Shown in pieces: positions 25,486 through 34,305 of a stretch of 45,005 nt of DNA. Numbering within the stretch: position 1 is the first letter of the stretch; each line of letters opens with the position of its first letter. The notes under the pieces were generated by a model, which was not told the origin of the DNA, did not search any database, and saw only the letters and a list, made by a program, of their open reading frames with translations. Location of the stretch: NCBI GenBank assembly GCA_023255415.1, contig JALRIN010000025.1, positions 1-45,005 on the forward strand, given 5' to 3'. The DNA comes from Cypionkella sp. GTDB lineage: Bacteria > Pseudomonadota > Alphaproteobacteria > Rhodobacterales > Rhodobacteraceae. The translations under genes and the position numbers were made by a program.

Positions 25486-26559
25486 TTAGTTCGAGGCAAG
25501 CCATGCGTTGAAGCGGTCGTTCAACTCGCCGTCATGGTCGACCCAGAATTCATAGGAAGACGCCAGAGCGTTGCCCAGGTTTGCAGCCGAAGTTGGCATA
25601 TAGGGTGCCATTTCGGTTTTGCCGTCGTTGTACATGCCAACCAAAGCGCCCGAAGATTTACGTGCTGGGCCATAAGCGATCCACTTAGCCTGATCAGCCA
25701 AAGCTTGGGTCGAGGTCGCGAACTTCACGAACTCCATAGCCGCGTCCTTGTTTGGCGCGCCCTTTGGAATAACGAACAAGTCGTATTCGTAAACCTGGCC
25801 ATCCCAAACGGTGGTAAAGGGCTTGCCCTCTGCCACTGCCGCCGCGAACAGACGGCCGTTATAGGCGGTCGACATCATGACTTCGCCGTCAGCCAACAGC
25901 TGTGGTGGCTGTGCACCAGCTTCCCACCAGATCACGTCGCTCTTGATGGTGTCGAGCTTGGCGAAAGCGCGATCAACGCCCTCTGGGGTGCCCAAGGTTG
26001 CATAGACGTCAGCGGCAGGAACGCCGTCAGCCATCAAAGCCATCTCGAGGTTTGCTTTTGCGCCCTTACGCAGGCCACGCTTGCCGGGGAACTTCGTGGT
26101 GTCGAAGAAATCCGCCATGGTGGTTGGCTTGGCGTCGGGGAATTTGGTGTTGTCATAGCCGTAAACGGTCGAGAACACGATGGTTGCAACAGCGCAATCG
26201 GTCACAGCGCCGGGCAGGAAGTCGTCTGCCGCTGGCGTGCCATCAGCACCCGCTGGCAGCGCGTCCACGCCGATTGGCTCGAGCATGCCTTCGTCGCACA
26301 GGCGGATTGCGTCAGCATATTCCACGTCGCCCACGTCGATCGAAACGTTGCCGGCTTCGACCTGGGTTTTGATCTGTGGTGCTGGGTTGTCGCTGTCAAC
26401 GGAGATCACATTGATGCCAGTCGCCGCGGTGAAGGGCTTGTGATAAGCCTCGACCTGGCTCTTGGTATAAGCACCACCCCAAGACATCACGGTGACGTCA
26501 GCCTGAGCGGCAAACGAAACAGCAGTCAGGGCAGTGGACAGAACGAGAAGTTTTTTCAT
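25486..26559 (-). CDS. ABC transporter periplasmic binding protein, polyamine type
   Basis: Periplasmic solute receptor of the PotD/PotF superfamily, 357 residues. The signal peptide is about 1-20 (ending FAAQA). The mature start DVTVMSWGGAYTKSQVEAY and later blocks (GDVEYADAIRLCDEGMLEP, VFSTVYGYDNTKFPDAKP) are typical of the Rhodobacterales spermidine/putrescine-type subfamily. GGGAG precedes the ATG. It is the second gene of the operon. The adjacent agmatinase suggests agmatine, putrescine or a related guanidino compound as ligand. Confidence 0.92.
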   Translation of the reverse strand: MKKLLVLSTALTAVSFAAQADVTVMSWGGAYTKSQVEAYHKPFTAATGINVISVDSDNPAPQIKTQVEAGNVSIDVGDVEYADAIRLCDEGMLEPIGVDALPAGADGTPAADDFLPGAVTDCAVATIVFSTVYGYDNTKFPDAKPTTMADFFDTTKFPGKRGLRKGAKANLEMALMADGVPAADVYATLGTPEGVDRAFAKLDTIKSDVIWWEAGAQPPQLLADGEVMMSTAYNGRLFAAAVAEGKPFTTVWDGQVYEYDLFVIPKGAPNKDAAMEFVKFATSTQALADQAKWIAYGPARKSSGALVGMYNDGKTEMAPYMPTSAANLGNALASSYEFWVDHDGELNDRFNAWLASN

Positions 26560-26632
26560 TCGGTAGCTCCCATAGTTGTGTAGGACGATATTTCAGGCTG
26601 CGTCCCTTGCAGCACACCCCAAAGACGGGGAC

Positions 26633-27736
26633 TTACATTGGATCAAGCGCGCGGGCATCTTGCGGGGCCCAACCGATCTTGATCTTTTCACCAGGACGCA
26701 GCATGCGCTGCCCCATGGTATTGCGCGATTTAATCACGAATTCGTCCGAACCTGCAACCCGAAGACGGGTGCGGAACAGATCGCCCATATAGATGAACTC
26801 CATCACCTCGGCGTCGATGGTATGCGCGCCTTCTGGCATCATCTCGGTTTTGAATTCCACCCGCTCGGGGCGGATCGAAACCAGCGTCCGCGCGCCTTTT
26901 TCAGACACGTTCACCGGCGTGGCGTCAATCACTTCGCCATTGGCCAGACGCACGGTGCAATTGTCGCCGTTAATCGATTCAATCGTGCCTGGCAGCTTGT
27001 TATTCTCGCCGATGAACTGCGCGACAAAGCTGTTTTCGGGACGCTCATACAAATCAGACGGCGAAGCAAGCTGCTGGATGCGGCCATCGTTGAAAACCGC
27101 GACACGGTCGCTCATCGTCAAGGCTTCGCCTTGATCGTGGGTCACGTAAACCACGGTAATGCCCAGGCTTTCGTGCAGACGCTTGATTTCATACTGCATG
27201 TGCTCGCGCAGCTGTTTGTCCAAAGCACCCAAAGGTTCGTCCATCAAAACCAGCGAAGGATCAAACACCAAGGCCCGCGCCAAAGCGATCCGCTGCTGCT
27301 GCCCCCCTGAAAGCTGTGCGGGCCGCCGGTTGGCGAATTCGCCCATCTGCACCATGTCCAGCGCACGCTTTACCTTAGCGTCGCGCTCGGATTTGCCCAT
27401 GCCGCGCACTTCCAAAGGAAAGGCAAGATTTTCGCCCACAGTCATATGCGGGAACAGCGCGTAGTTCTGAAACACCATGCCGATGCCGCGCTTGTGCGGA
27501 GGCACCTCGTTGATATTGACGCCATCCAACTTGATCTCGCCATTGGTGGCGGTTTCAAAGCCCGCCAGCATCATCAGGCAAGTCGTCTTCCCAGAGCCTG
27601 ATGGCCCAAGCATTGTCAGAAACTCGCCCTTGCCGATAGCAAGGTTCAAATCTTTTACGACAAGCTGAACGCCGTCATAGCTTTTCTGAACGTGTTCAAA
27701 AGCGACGAAAGCGTCGTTCGGGCTGGATGCAACCAC
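26633..27736 (-). CDS. ABC transporter ATP-binding protein, polyamine type (PotA-like)
   Basis: Cytoplasmic ATPase of the importer, 367 residues. It has Walker A GPSGSGKTT, the Q-loop MVFQNYALFPHM, signature LSGGQQQR, Walker B LVLMDEPLGALDK, H-loop VTHDQGEAL, and a C-terminal TOBE domain. It starts with GTG; AGGGAG lies six bases upstream. It is the first gene of the operon: ATPase, binding protein, two permeases, agmatinase. Confidence 0.94.
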   Translation of the reverse strand: MVASSPNDAFVAFEHVQKSYDGVQLVVKDLNLAIGKGEFLTMLGPSGSGKTTCLMMLAGFETATNGEIKLDGVNINEVPPHKRGIGMVFQNYALFPHMTVGENLAFPLEVRGMGKSERDAKVKRALDMVQMGEFANRRPAQLSGGQQQRIALARALVFDPSLVLMDEPLGALDKQLREHMQYEIKRLHESLGITVVYVTHDQGEALTMSDRVAVFNDGRIQQLASPSDLYERPENSFVAQFIGENNKLPGTIESINGDNCTVRLANGEVIDATPVNVSEKGARTLVSIRPERVEFKTEMMPEGAHTIDAEVMEFIYMGDLFRTRLRVAGSDEFVIKSRNTMGQRMLRPGEKIKIGWAPQDARALDPM

Positions 27737-28174
27737 GCCAATCTCCCTATGTGTCCGGCAGTTTTCCTGCGCTTGGTCTTAGGCTAAGCATCCGGATCGA
27801 CAAAGGCAATTCCCGAATGCGCGTGCCATCAATCGCATGCGGATTGCCGACCGATTGGGCAAATAACGCCGTCTTCTTAGTCCAGAACGCCAATTTAGAA
27901 GCATTTTGCAGACCATTCGGCTGCGCAATTTCCCTTACGGCAACGTTCAGTTTCCGCCTCTGCTTGGCAAGAGGTCGCCAGACTGCCGGTTTGATTCCCC
28001 CGCAAGGCGATTTTCCCTAAGGCCTCGGCTCGGCAGTGTCGGTCTGCCAAGTCCTGCGCGCGGCCAGTTTGGGGCAAGTGTTGGTCTGCGCCTACAGAAA
28101 AGCGTAAAGATCATCCACGCGCAGGGCTTTCCCGCGGGAAGTTGCAGGCTAGCTTTGCTGCAAAGGAAACCGAT
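27737..28174. other. Divergent intergenic region upstream of the ABC operon
   Basis: About 440 bases between divergent ABC genes. Open frames here are short, GC-random and without family-like sequence. A small palindrome CTTAG-G-CTAAG lies at 27778-27788, about 45 bases before the PotA-like start, and could be a regulator site. I see no confident promoter pair. Confidence 0.5.
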
Positions 28175-28825
28175 ATGCTTCTGCGCTTGCAAAACGTCAC
28201 CAAAACCTACCCAAAGGCCGAAACAGCCGTGCTGCGCGGGGTGTCTTTTGACATGGCCGCGGGCGAGATGTTGGCGCTGACCGGCGAATCTGGCTCGGGC
28301 AAAAGCACGCTTTTGCATCTGGCGGGTGGGCTCGACAGTGCCGACAGCGGTGTGGTTGCGATCAATGGCACCGATCTGACCGGTCTTGATGACGCAGGCC
28401 GCGCGGGCCTGCGGCGTGGCACGGTTGGGGTGATTTTTCAGCAGTTCAACCTGATCCCTTCGCTAAGTGTTGCCGCCAATATCGCTTTTCAAGCCCGGCT
28501 TTCGGGCTGTTTTGACCCCGATCTGGCCGAGGCCTTGGCCTTGCGCTTGGGCTTGCAGGATTATCTGCACAAATACCCCGAACAGCTTTCAGGCGGCCAA
28601 CAGCAGCGCGTCGCGATTGCCCGCACGCTTGCCCCCAAACCAGCGCTGGTGCTGGCCGACGAACCGACGGGCAATCTGGACGAGGCCACCGCCGACACGG
28701 TTTTTGATGTTTTGTGCGAATTGGTCGCCGAGACCGGCGCGGGGCTGGTGCTTGTCACCCATTCGCAGCGCCTGGCGGCACGGCTGGAGCGCAGGCTGCA
28801 TCTGCGCGCGGGGCAGATTTCGTGA
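28175..28825 (+). CDS. ABC transporter ATP-binding protein, LolD/YbbA type
   Basis: ATPase of the MacB/LolD/YbbA group, 216 residues. Walker A is GESGSGKST, the Q-loop VIFQQFNLIPSL, signature LSGGQQQR and Walker B LVLADEPTGNLDE, the last being a hallmark of this group. AAAGGAAA upstream fixes the ATG at 28175. It overlaps the permease gene by four bases (GTGA). The partner permease size points to a YbbAP-like export or mechanotransmission system rather than LolCDE. Confidence 0.93.
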   Translation: MLLRLQNVTKTYPKAETAVLRGVSFDMAAGEMLALTGESGSGKSTLLHLAGGLDSADSGVVAINGTDLTGLDDAGRAGLRRGTVGVIFQQFNLIPSLSVAANIAFQARLSGCFDPDLAEALALRLGLQDYLHKYPEQLSGGQQQRVAIARTLAPKPALVLADEPTGNLDEATADTVFDVLCELVAETGAGLVLVTHSQRLAARLERRLHLRAGQIS

Positions 28826-31212
28826 ACAGGGCGATTCTCTCGGCTCTGCTGGGCCATTGGCGGCGCAACCCCTTGCAGCTGTTTACCCTGCTTGCGGGGC
28901 TGGCCTTGGGGACGGCGCTATGGTCTGGAGTGCAGGCGATCAATGCCGAGGCCCGCGCCAGCTATGACGCCGCAGCCACAAGCCTTGGCGAGACGCGCTT
29001 TGCCCAGATCACCGCGAAAACCGGCCAGCCGATCACGCTGCAAAGCTATGTCGCCTTGCGGCGTGCGGGCTGGTTGGTCTCGCCGGTAGTCGAGGGCGAT
29101 TTTGGCGCGGTGCGGCTGATCGGCATCGACCCGCTGACCGCGCCCGCAGGCATGGGCGCTGCAGGCGTGATCGTGGGCGGCGATGTCGCAGCGTTTTTCG
29201 CAGAAAACGGCCAGATCTTTGCCCGCCAAGACACGCTGGCACAGCTGCCTGAAACCGGCGCGCAAACCATCATTACGCCAGATCTGGCCCCGAATACCGC
29301 TGTAACCGACATTGGCATCGCCCAGCGCCTGTTGGGCCGCGAAGGCCAAATCGACCGTCTGATCCTGTCCCCCGACCAGCCGCTGAGCCGTCAGCCTTTG
29401 GCACGCATCGCGCCTGCGCTGACGCTGACCCCGCCGCAAGCCGAAAGCGATATGGCCAAGCTGACTGACAGCTTTCATTTAAACCTGACAGCCTTTGGCT
29501 TGCTGTCTTTTGCGGTGGGCCTGTTCATCGTGCATGGCGCGATTGGTTTGGCGTTTGAGCAGCGCCGCGCGATGTTGCGCAGCCTGCGGGCCTTGGGCGC
29601 ACCGTTGCAGCGGTTGATTGCGCTGATGGCGGTGGAACTGGCAGGCTTGGCCCTGATAGGCGGCAGCATCGGCGTCGCACTTGGGCTGGTGATTGCGGTG
29701 ACCTTGCTGCCCGATGTGGCGGCGACGCTGCGCGGGCTTTATGGCGCCGATGTCTCGGGGCAGCTGTCGCTGCAGCCAATCTGGTGGCTTTCGGGTCTGG
29801 CGATTGCCTTGGGCGGCACCGCCATCGCGGGGACCGGGGCGCTGTGGTCACTGGCGCGGATGCCGCTGCTGGCCAGCGCGCAACCGCAGGCTTGGGCAAA
29901 CGTGCAGCGCCGCCCGCTGTTGGCGGCAGCGGCCTTTGGGCTTTTGACGCTGGCGGCGGCGATTGCGCTTTGGGGTCAAGGCTTGTTGGCCGGATTTGCG
30001 ATGCTGGCGGCCTTGTTGATTGGCGGCGCATTGGCCCTGCCGCCCCTGTTGGCGCGGGTGATTGCTTGGGGCGAGGCACTGGCGCGCGGCCCCGTGGCGC
30101 AGTGGTTTTGGGCCGACAGCCGTCAACAGCTGCCCGGACTGTCGCTGGCGCTGATGGCGCTTTTGCTGGCGATGGCGGCCAATGTTGGGGTTTCGACCAT
30201 GGTCTCGTCGTTTCGGCTGACCTTCATTGGCTTTCTGGATCAGCGCTTGGCCTCCGAGCTTTATGTCACCGCACAAGATGCCGTCCAAGCCCAAGCCATT
30301 CAGGCGCTTGAGCGCGAAGGCCGCGTCGATGCGGTCTTGCCGATCTTATCCTCCTTGCAAACCGTGGCGGGGCTGCCTGCACAGATTTACGGCGCGCGTG
30401 ATCATGCCACCTACCGCGACAATTGGCGGTTTTTGCGCGCCTCGCCCGACGTCTGGCAGGCCTTGGCACGCGGCGAGGGCGTGTTGATCAACGAACAGCT
30501 TTACCGCCGCGCGGGCCTTGAGCTGGGGGCATTGGTGCCGCTTGGCGCGGGGATTAGCCTGCCAGTGCTGGGGATTTACGGCGATTATGGCAACCCGATT
30601 GGCCAAGTCATTCTGACCGAACCGCTGTTTCGCCAGCAGTTCCCCGCCGTTACTGCCCTGCGCTTTGGTCTGCGGCTTAAGCCTGCGAAAATCCCCGCCT
30701 TGCGCGCCAGCCTTCAGGCCGATCTGGGGCTTGCCAGCCCTGCGATTGTCGATCAGGCCGCGATCAAGGCGCTGTCCTTGGCGGTGTTCGAGCGCACCTT
30801 TGTGGTGACCACGGCACTGAACATTCTGACGCTGGCGGTGGCGAGTTTTGCGATCCTGATGAGCCTTTTGACGCTGGCAGCCCTGCGCTTGCCACAGCTT
30901 GCGCCGGTCTGGGCCTTGGGGATGACGCGGCGCAAACTGGCGCTGCTGGATCTTTTGCGCGCCGTGGTGCTGGCGGCGCTGACCGGCGCACTGGCCCTGC
31001 CCTTGGGTCTGGCGCTGGCTTGGGCCCTGCTTGCCTTTGTCAATGTCGAGGCCTTTGGCTGGCGGTTGCCGATGTATCTGTTCCCGCTGGACTATCTGCG
31101 GCTGGCAGGCTTTGCGCTGACAGCGGCGGCGGTGGCGGCAGCTTGGCCCGCGTGGCGGCTGTGGCGGATGCCGCCTGTCGCGCTTTTGGGGGTGTTTCGC
31201 AATGAACGTTAG
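28822..31212 (+). CDS. FtsX-like ABC permease, YbbP-sized
   Basis: Large permease of 796 residues with about ten membrane helices: one near the N-terminus, clusters near 240-460 and 660-780, and periplasmic domains between. LolC/E and MacB differ in size and layout; the length matches YbbP (~800). The start is GTG overlapping the ATPase stop. It also overlaps the following lipocalin-like gene by 11 bases. It probably couples ATP hydrolysis to handling of a lipid or hydrophobic ligand at the outer face of the inner membrane; that is inference. Confidence 0.88.
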   Translation: MNRAILSALLGHWRRNPLQLFTLLAGLALGTALWSGVQAINAEARASYDAAATSLGETRFAQITAKTGQPITLQSYVALRRAGWLVSPVVEGDFGAVRLIGIDPLTAPAGMGAAGVIVGGDVAAFFAENGQIFARQDTLAQLPETGAQTIITPDLAPNTAVTDIGIAQRLLGREGQIDRLILSPDQPLSRQPLARIAPALTLTPPQAESDMAKLTDSFHLNLTAFGLLSFAVGLFIVHGAIGLAFEQRRAMLRSLRALGAPLQRLIALMAVELAGLALIGGSIGVALGLVIAVTLLPDVAATLRGLYGADVSGQLSLQPIWWLSGLAIALGGTAIAGTGALWSLARMPLLASAQPQAWANVQRRPLLAAAAFGLLTLAAAIALWGQGLLAGFAMLAALLIGGALALPPLLARVIAWGEALARGPVAQWFWADSRQQLPGLSLALMALLLAMAANVGVSTMVSSFRLTFIGFLDQRLASELYVTAQDAVQAQAIQALEREGRVDAVLPILSSLQTVAGLPAQIYGARDHATYRDNWRFLRASPDVWQALARGEGVLINEQLYRRAGLELGALVPLGAGISLPVLGIYGDYGNPIGQVILTEPLFRQQFPAVTALRFGLRLKPAKIPALRASLQADLGLASPAIVDQAAIKALSLAVFERTFVVTTALNILTLAVASFAILMSLLTLAALRLPQLAPVWALGMTRRKLALLDLLRAVVLAALTGALALPLGLALAWALLAFVNVEAFGWRLPMYLFPLDYLRLAGFALTAAAVAAAWPAWRLWRMPPVALLGVFRNER

Positions 31213-32242
31213 GGCGTTTCTAGTGGCGATCTTGCTGCCCTGCCAAGCCTTGGCGCAGGGCTTTGCCGGGCTTGGCGCTACGGCGGGCGATTTTGCGCAG
31301 CCTTCGCTTGACACAAGGTTGCAGTTTCCCGCCGATCACGCCGCCCACCCCAGCTTTCGCATCGAATGGTGGTATGTCACCGCCAATCTGACCGGCGCCG
31401 ATGGCAGGGCTTATGGCGCGCAATGGACATTGTTTCGCACCGCCCTTGCCCCGTTCGAGGCGCAGGGCTTTGCCAGCCCGCAGATCTGGATGGGCCATGC
31501 CGCCCTAACCACGCCAAACGCGCATTTCGTGGCCGAGCGTTTGGGGCGCGGCGGCATTGCTCAAGCGGGGGTAGCGGCCGCCCCCTTCGCCGCTTGGATC
31601 GACGATTGGGCCTTGCAGGGGCCCGATTTCAATCACTTGCAGATGCGAGCCAGCGGCAGCGATTTCGACTATGATCTGCAGCTTGACGCCAAAGGGCCAT
31701 TGGTGCTGCACGGGCAAAACGGCTATTCGGTGAAATCGGCCGCGGGGCAGGCAAGCCAGTATTATTCGCAGCCCTTCTTTCACGTCGCAGGCAAGATCAC
31801 CCTGCCCGAAGGGCGGGTCGCGGTCACCGGCACGGCTTGGCTTGACCGCGAATGGTCGTCGCAGCCCTTGGCCGCAGATCAGCGCGGCTGGGATTGGTTT
31901 TCGCTGTCTTTTGACAGCGGCGACAAGTTGATGGGCTTTGTGCTGCGCGGCGCAAGCGACTACACCTCGGCCACATGGATTGCCGCCGATGGCACGGCGA
32001 TCGCCCTGCCCGATGGCGCCTTTACCGCCAAGCCTTTGGCGCACCAGCGCATCGCGGGGCGCGATCTGCCGACCAAATGGCAGCTGCGCCTGCCCGACCA
32101 CGGAGTAGACGTGACGATTGACGCGCTGAACCCCAATGCGTGGATGACCACCTCGGTGCCCTATTGGGAGGGGCCGATCACCATCACGGGCAGCCACAGC
32201 GGCGTGGGGTATTTGGAGATGACGGGCTATGATGACAAGTGA
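31202..32242 (+). CDS. Secreted CrtC/AttH-like lipocalin-domain protein
   Basis: A 346-residue protein with a signal peptide (about 1-18, CQALAQG) and the CrtC/AttH two-barrel lipocalin-like fold, recognised by FRIEWWYVTANLTG, YGAQWTLFRTAL, a WMGHAALT segment and WLDREWSSQPL. CrtC-group proteins include carotenoid 1,2-hydratase, but no carotenoid genes are nearby and the export signal argues for another ligand. Its gene overlaps the permease gene, so the two are translationally linked. Confidence 0.85.
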   Translation: MNVRAFLVAILLPCQALAQGFAGLGATAGDFAQPSLDTRLQFPADHAAHPSFRIEWWYVTANLTGADGRAYGAQWTLFRTALAPFEAQGFASPQIWMGHAALTTPNAHFVAERLGRGGIAQAGVAAAPFAAWIDDWALQGPDFNHLQMRASGSDFDYDLQLDAKGPLVLHGQNGYSVKSAAGQASQYYSQPFFHVAGKITLPEGRVAVTGTAWLDREWSSQPLAADQRGWDWFSLSFDSGDKLMGFVLRGASDYTSATWIAADGTAIALPDGAFTAKPLAHQRIAGRDLPTKWQLRLPDHGVDVTIDALNPNAWMTTSVPYWEGPITITGSHSGVGYLEMTGYDDK

Positions 32243-32801
32243 TCCGCAGGCTTGGGCGGCCGATCTGACCGGCCTGCATGCGCAGGTTTGGGCGCGGCTG
32301 TTACACGGGGTGGCCGATCGTCAGGCCCCTGCCCGCCATCCCACCTTGGCGACGCTGTCGCCAGATGGCTGGCCCGAGGCCCGCACCGTGGTCTTGCGCG
32401 CCGCTGATCCTGTGGCTGGAACGCTGGATCTGCACACCGACCTTTATTCGGCAAAGGTTGCCGCCCTGCGCCACTGCGCGCGCGCTGCCCTGCATATTTG
32501 GGACGCCGAGATGCAGCTGCAAAGCCGCCTGTCGGTGCAGGTGCAGGTGCTGTCTGGCCCCGAGGTGGCGGCAATCTGGGCACGGGTGCCCGATCCTTCG
32601 CGGCAAAGCTATGGCACGATGCCCCGCCCCGGCCAGCCGATTGCAACGGATTTGGCCTATGAAAAGCGCCCCGATGCAGAAAGCTTTGCCGTGCTGCGCT
32701 GCACAGTTTGGGCGATTGACGCCGTCTATCTGGGGCCAGAGCACCGCCGCGCCCGCTTTGCACGCGAAACCCTGTGGCAGGGCCAATGGCTCGCCCCCTA
32801 G
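32229..32801 (+). CDS. Pyridoxamine 5'-phosphate oxidase family protein
   Basis: FMN-binding split-barrel protein of the PNPOx-like group, 190 residues. The N-terminal strand HPTLATLSPDGWPEARTVVL and TDLYSAKVAALRHCARAALHIW match the FMN-site region. It lacks most PNPOx substrate residues, so the true substrate is unknown. Its start (two adjacent ATGs) overlaps the lipocalin-like gene end, which may mean co-expression. Confidence 0.82.
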   Translation: MMTSDPQAWAADLTGLHAQVWARLLHGVADRQAPARHPTLATLSPDGWPEARTVVLRAADPVAGTLDLHTDLYSAKVAALRHCARAALHIWDAEMQLQSRLSVQVQVLSGPEVAAIWARVPDPSRQSYGTMPRPGQPIATDLAYEKRPDAESFAVLRCTVWAIDAVYLGPEHRRARFARETLWQGQWLAP

Positions 32802-32921
32802 CGGGCGGGCTTAGGCCATGGACGCGACCGCCGCTCTGCGCCATAGTCTGGGCGTGCGGGGGACTTCGGTCACCGAATATGGCGCGCGACCATCGCGCCT
32901 TTGCAGCGAAGGGGTGTGACG

Positions 32922-33098
32922 ATGAAACATGTGCCAAAAGAAACCACCGATGACGCGCTTATTCAGGAGTTTCTGAAAAAGGGCGGTGCGGTCAGTATCG
33001 GCAAGACAAAACCGCTGCCGCGCGAATTGGGGCTTAGCAACAACGCTTGGAATAATAAGTTGACCAAGGAAGAGAAATCAGCCCGCAGCAAGAAATAG
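32922..33098 (+). CDS. Small lysine-rich protein, unknown function
   Basis: A 58-residue basic protein starting MKHVPKETTDDALIQEFLKK and ending SARSKK. GAAGGGG lies upstream of the ATG. It contains GLSNNAWNNKLTKEEK. No known domain is recognised. It is probably real because of its good ribosome site, tight convergent spacing with the COG0523 gene and coherent composition. The charged tails suggest nucleic-acid or ribosome contact, but that is speculation. Confidence 0.6.
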   Translation: MKHVPKETTDDALIQEFLKKGGAVSIGKTKPLPRELGLSNNAWNNKLTKEEKSARSKK

Positions 33099-33107
33099 GC
33101 TCCGCGC

Positions 33108-34025
33108 TCATTCAGGGGCCGCCAGCCCCGCCCACTGGCGCAACGAGGCTGTCAGCGCGCAAAGGCTGGTGCCACGTCCAATCACCACCAACCGCCCCGG
33201 CGGGTCGCGGCGCGGCTCGGGGGGCTGAATGCTGCGGCCTACCGATTGCAGCAAAAGATTGCCTGCGGGGCTGTCAACGATCCCCTTGATCCGCAAGATA
33301 TTTTCTCCGTGATGATGCACCAAAGCCGAGAGCCAGACCGATAGGCTGGGCCAATCAATCCCCGTCAGATCAAGCGAATGCGCGATGATCGGTTCGGGGT
33401 TCGCCTGCGGCCAGTGCAAGGGCTTTAGCTTGCGGTCAAGCGCTGGCAAATCCACGGCGACGCCCTGCACCGCTGCGGTAACCTTGGCCGCTGGCGCAAG
33501 CCCTGCAAGACCAAGACGCAGCGCATGCAAGGGCTGCGGCCTCTGATCGATCTTGGTCAGGATGATCCGATCTGCGGCGCCAATTTGCGCCCGGCACAGC
33601 GGTTCGTGGCCAATCTGGGCAGGCGCTTCGCGCGCATCAACAAGCACAATCACCTCTTGCAGCCGAATGTGGCGCTGCAAGATCGGATCTGCCGCCAGCA
33701 TCGCCACAATCGCCGCAGGCTCTGCCAAGCCGCTTGTTTCCAGCAAAATCTCACTTGGCCCCTGCCCCGTGCTTTGGGCATCGCAGATCTGGCGCAACAC
33801 CCGTTTCAACCGATCGCGGCCATCGCAGCAGACACAGCCACCCGCGATCAGGCTAAGACGGGCGGCATCTTGCAACAGCAGATCGTCAATCGCTTGGTCA
33901 GCGGCCTCGTTGACGATGAAATGACAGTCGGCAAAGGCCCCGATATGGCGCTGATGGCGCAGCCATGTGGTCTTACCCGCCCCCAAAAACCCTGCCAAAA
34001 TCGTCAGGCGCATCAGATCAGCCAT
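33108..34025 (-). CDS. COG0523 (CobW/YjiA-like) GTP-binding metallochaperone
   Basis: G3E-family GTPase, 305 residues. The P-loop GFLGAGKTT is near the start, the metal-binding motif GGCVCCDG near 70 (CxCC type) and the SGLAEPAA block follows. Such proteins deliver metals, often zinc or cobalt. The ATG at 34025 overlaps the upstream small gene by 8 bases; ATG at 34013 (MRLTILAGFLGAGK) would give no overlap. It lies in a coupled chain behind the truncated deacetylase and the small Cys protein. Confidence 0.88.
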   Translation of the reverse strand: MADLMRLTILAGFLGAGKTTWLRHQRHIGAFADCHFIVNEAADQAIDDLLLQDAARLSLIAGGCVCCDGRDRLKRVLRQICDAQSTGQGPSEILLETSGLAEPAAIVAMLAADPILQRHIRLQEVIVLVDAREAPAQIGHEPLCRAQIGAADRIILTKIDQRPQPLHALRLGLAGLAPAAKVTAAVQGVAVDLPALDRKLKPLHWPQANPEPIIAHSLDLTGIDWPSLSVWLSALVHHHGENILRIKGIVDSPAGNLLLQSVGRSIQPPEPRRDPPGRLVVIGRGTSLCALTASLRQWAGLAAPE

Positions 34026-34305
34026 CCACCGGCCCCGCCAATGGATCAACGCCCTGCCCGTTCAGCCGCGCCGCCGCCGCCCAAAGTGCATCCAGATCGG
34101 CCACCAAAGCCTGCCGCCCGCCCGAAGCCAGCAGCGTCAGCCCCGGCACCAAAAGCCCATCGCGCACCCCAAGACCATGCGGGACCAAAACCCGCGCCAA
34201 AACCTGCACGCGGGCCGCCCTGATACGCAAACGGCCCCCCGCATTCGCCCCGCCTGCATCTGTCCAATGACCCGCAAGTGGCGGCGCACCGCAACCCGAA
34301 CACAT
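34018..34305 (-). CDS. Small protein with N-terminal CxxC, unknown function
   Basis: A 95-residue protein starting MCSGCGAPPLAGHWTDAG. The CxxC plus His pattern could bind metal, which would fit the adjacent COG0523 metallochaperone. The rest is Ala/Leu/Val-rich with no recognised domain. Its ATG overlaps the deacetylase stop (TGATG), and its end overlaps or abuts the GTPase gene, strongly suggesting a real coupled gene rather than a shadow frame. Confidence 0.65.
   Translation of the reverse strand: MCSGCGAPPLAGHWTDAGGANAGGRLRIRAARVQVLARVLVPHGLGVRDGLLVPGLTLLASGGRQALVADLDALWAAAARLNGQGVDPLAGPVDG

Noticed and set aside
30346..31314. Minus-strand open frame (322 codons) opposite the FtsX-like permease.
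   Set aside because: Gln/Arg/His-rich antisense translation of a membrane protein gene; no credible domain.
31202..32242. Carotenoid 1,2-hydratase (crtC) function.
   Set aside because: The fold matches, but there is a secretion signal and no carotenoid gene nearby; the neutral lipocalin-like call is safer.
32818..32919. 33-codon open frame between the PNPOx-like and the small Lys-rich gene.
   Set aside because: No ribosome site, and the sequence contains a probable stem-loop; coding is not supported.
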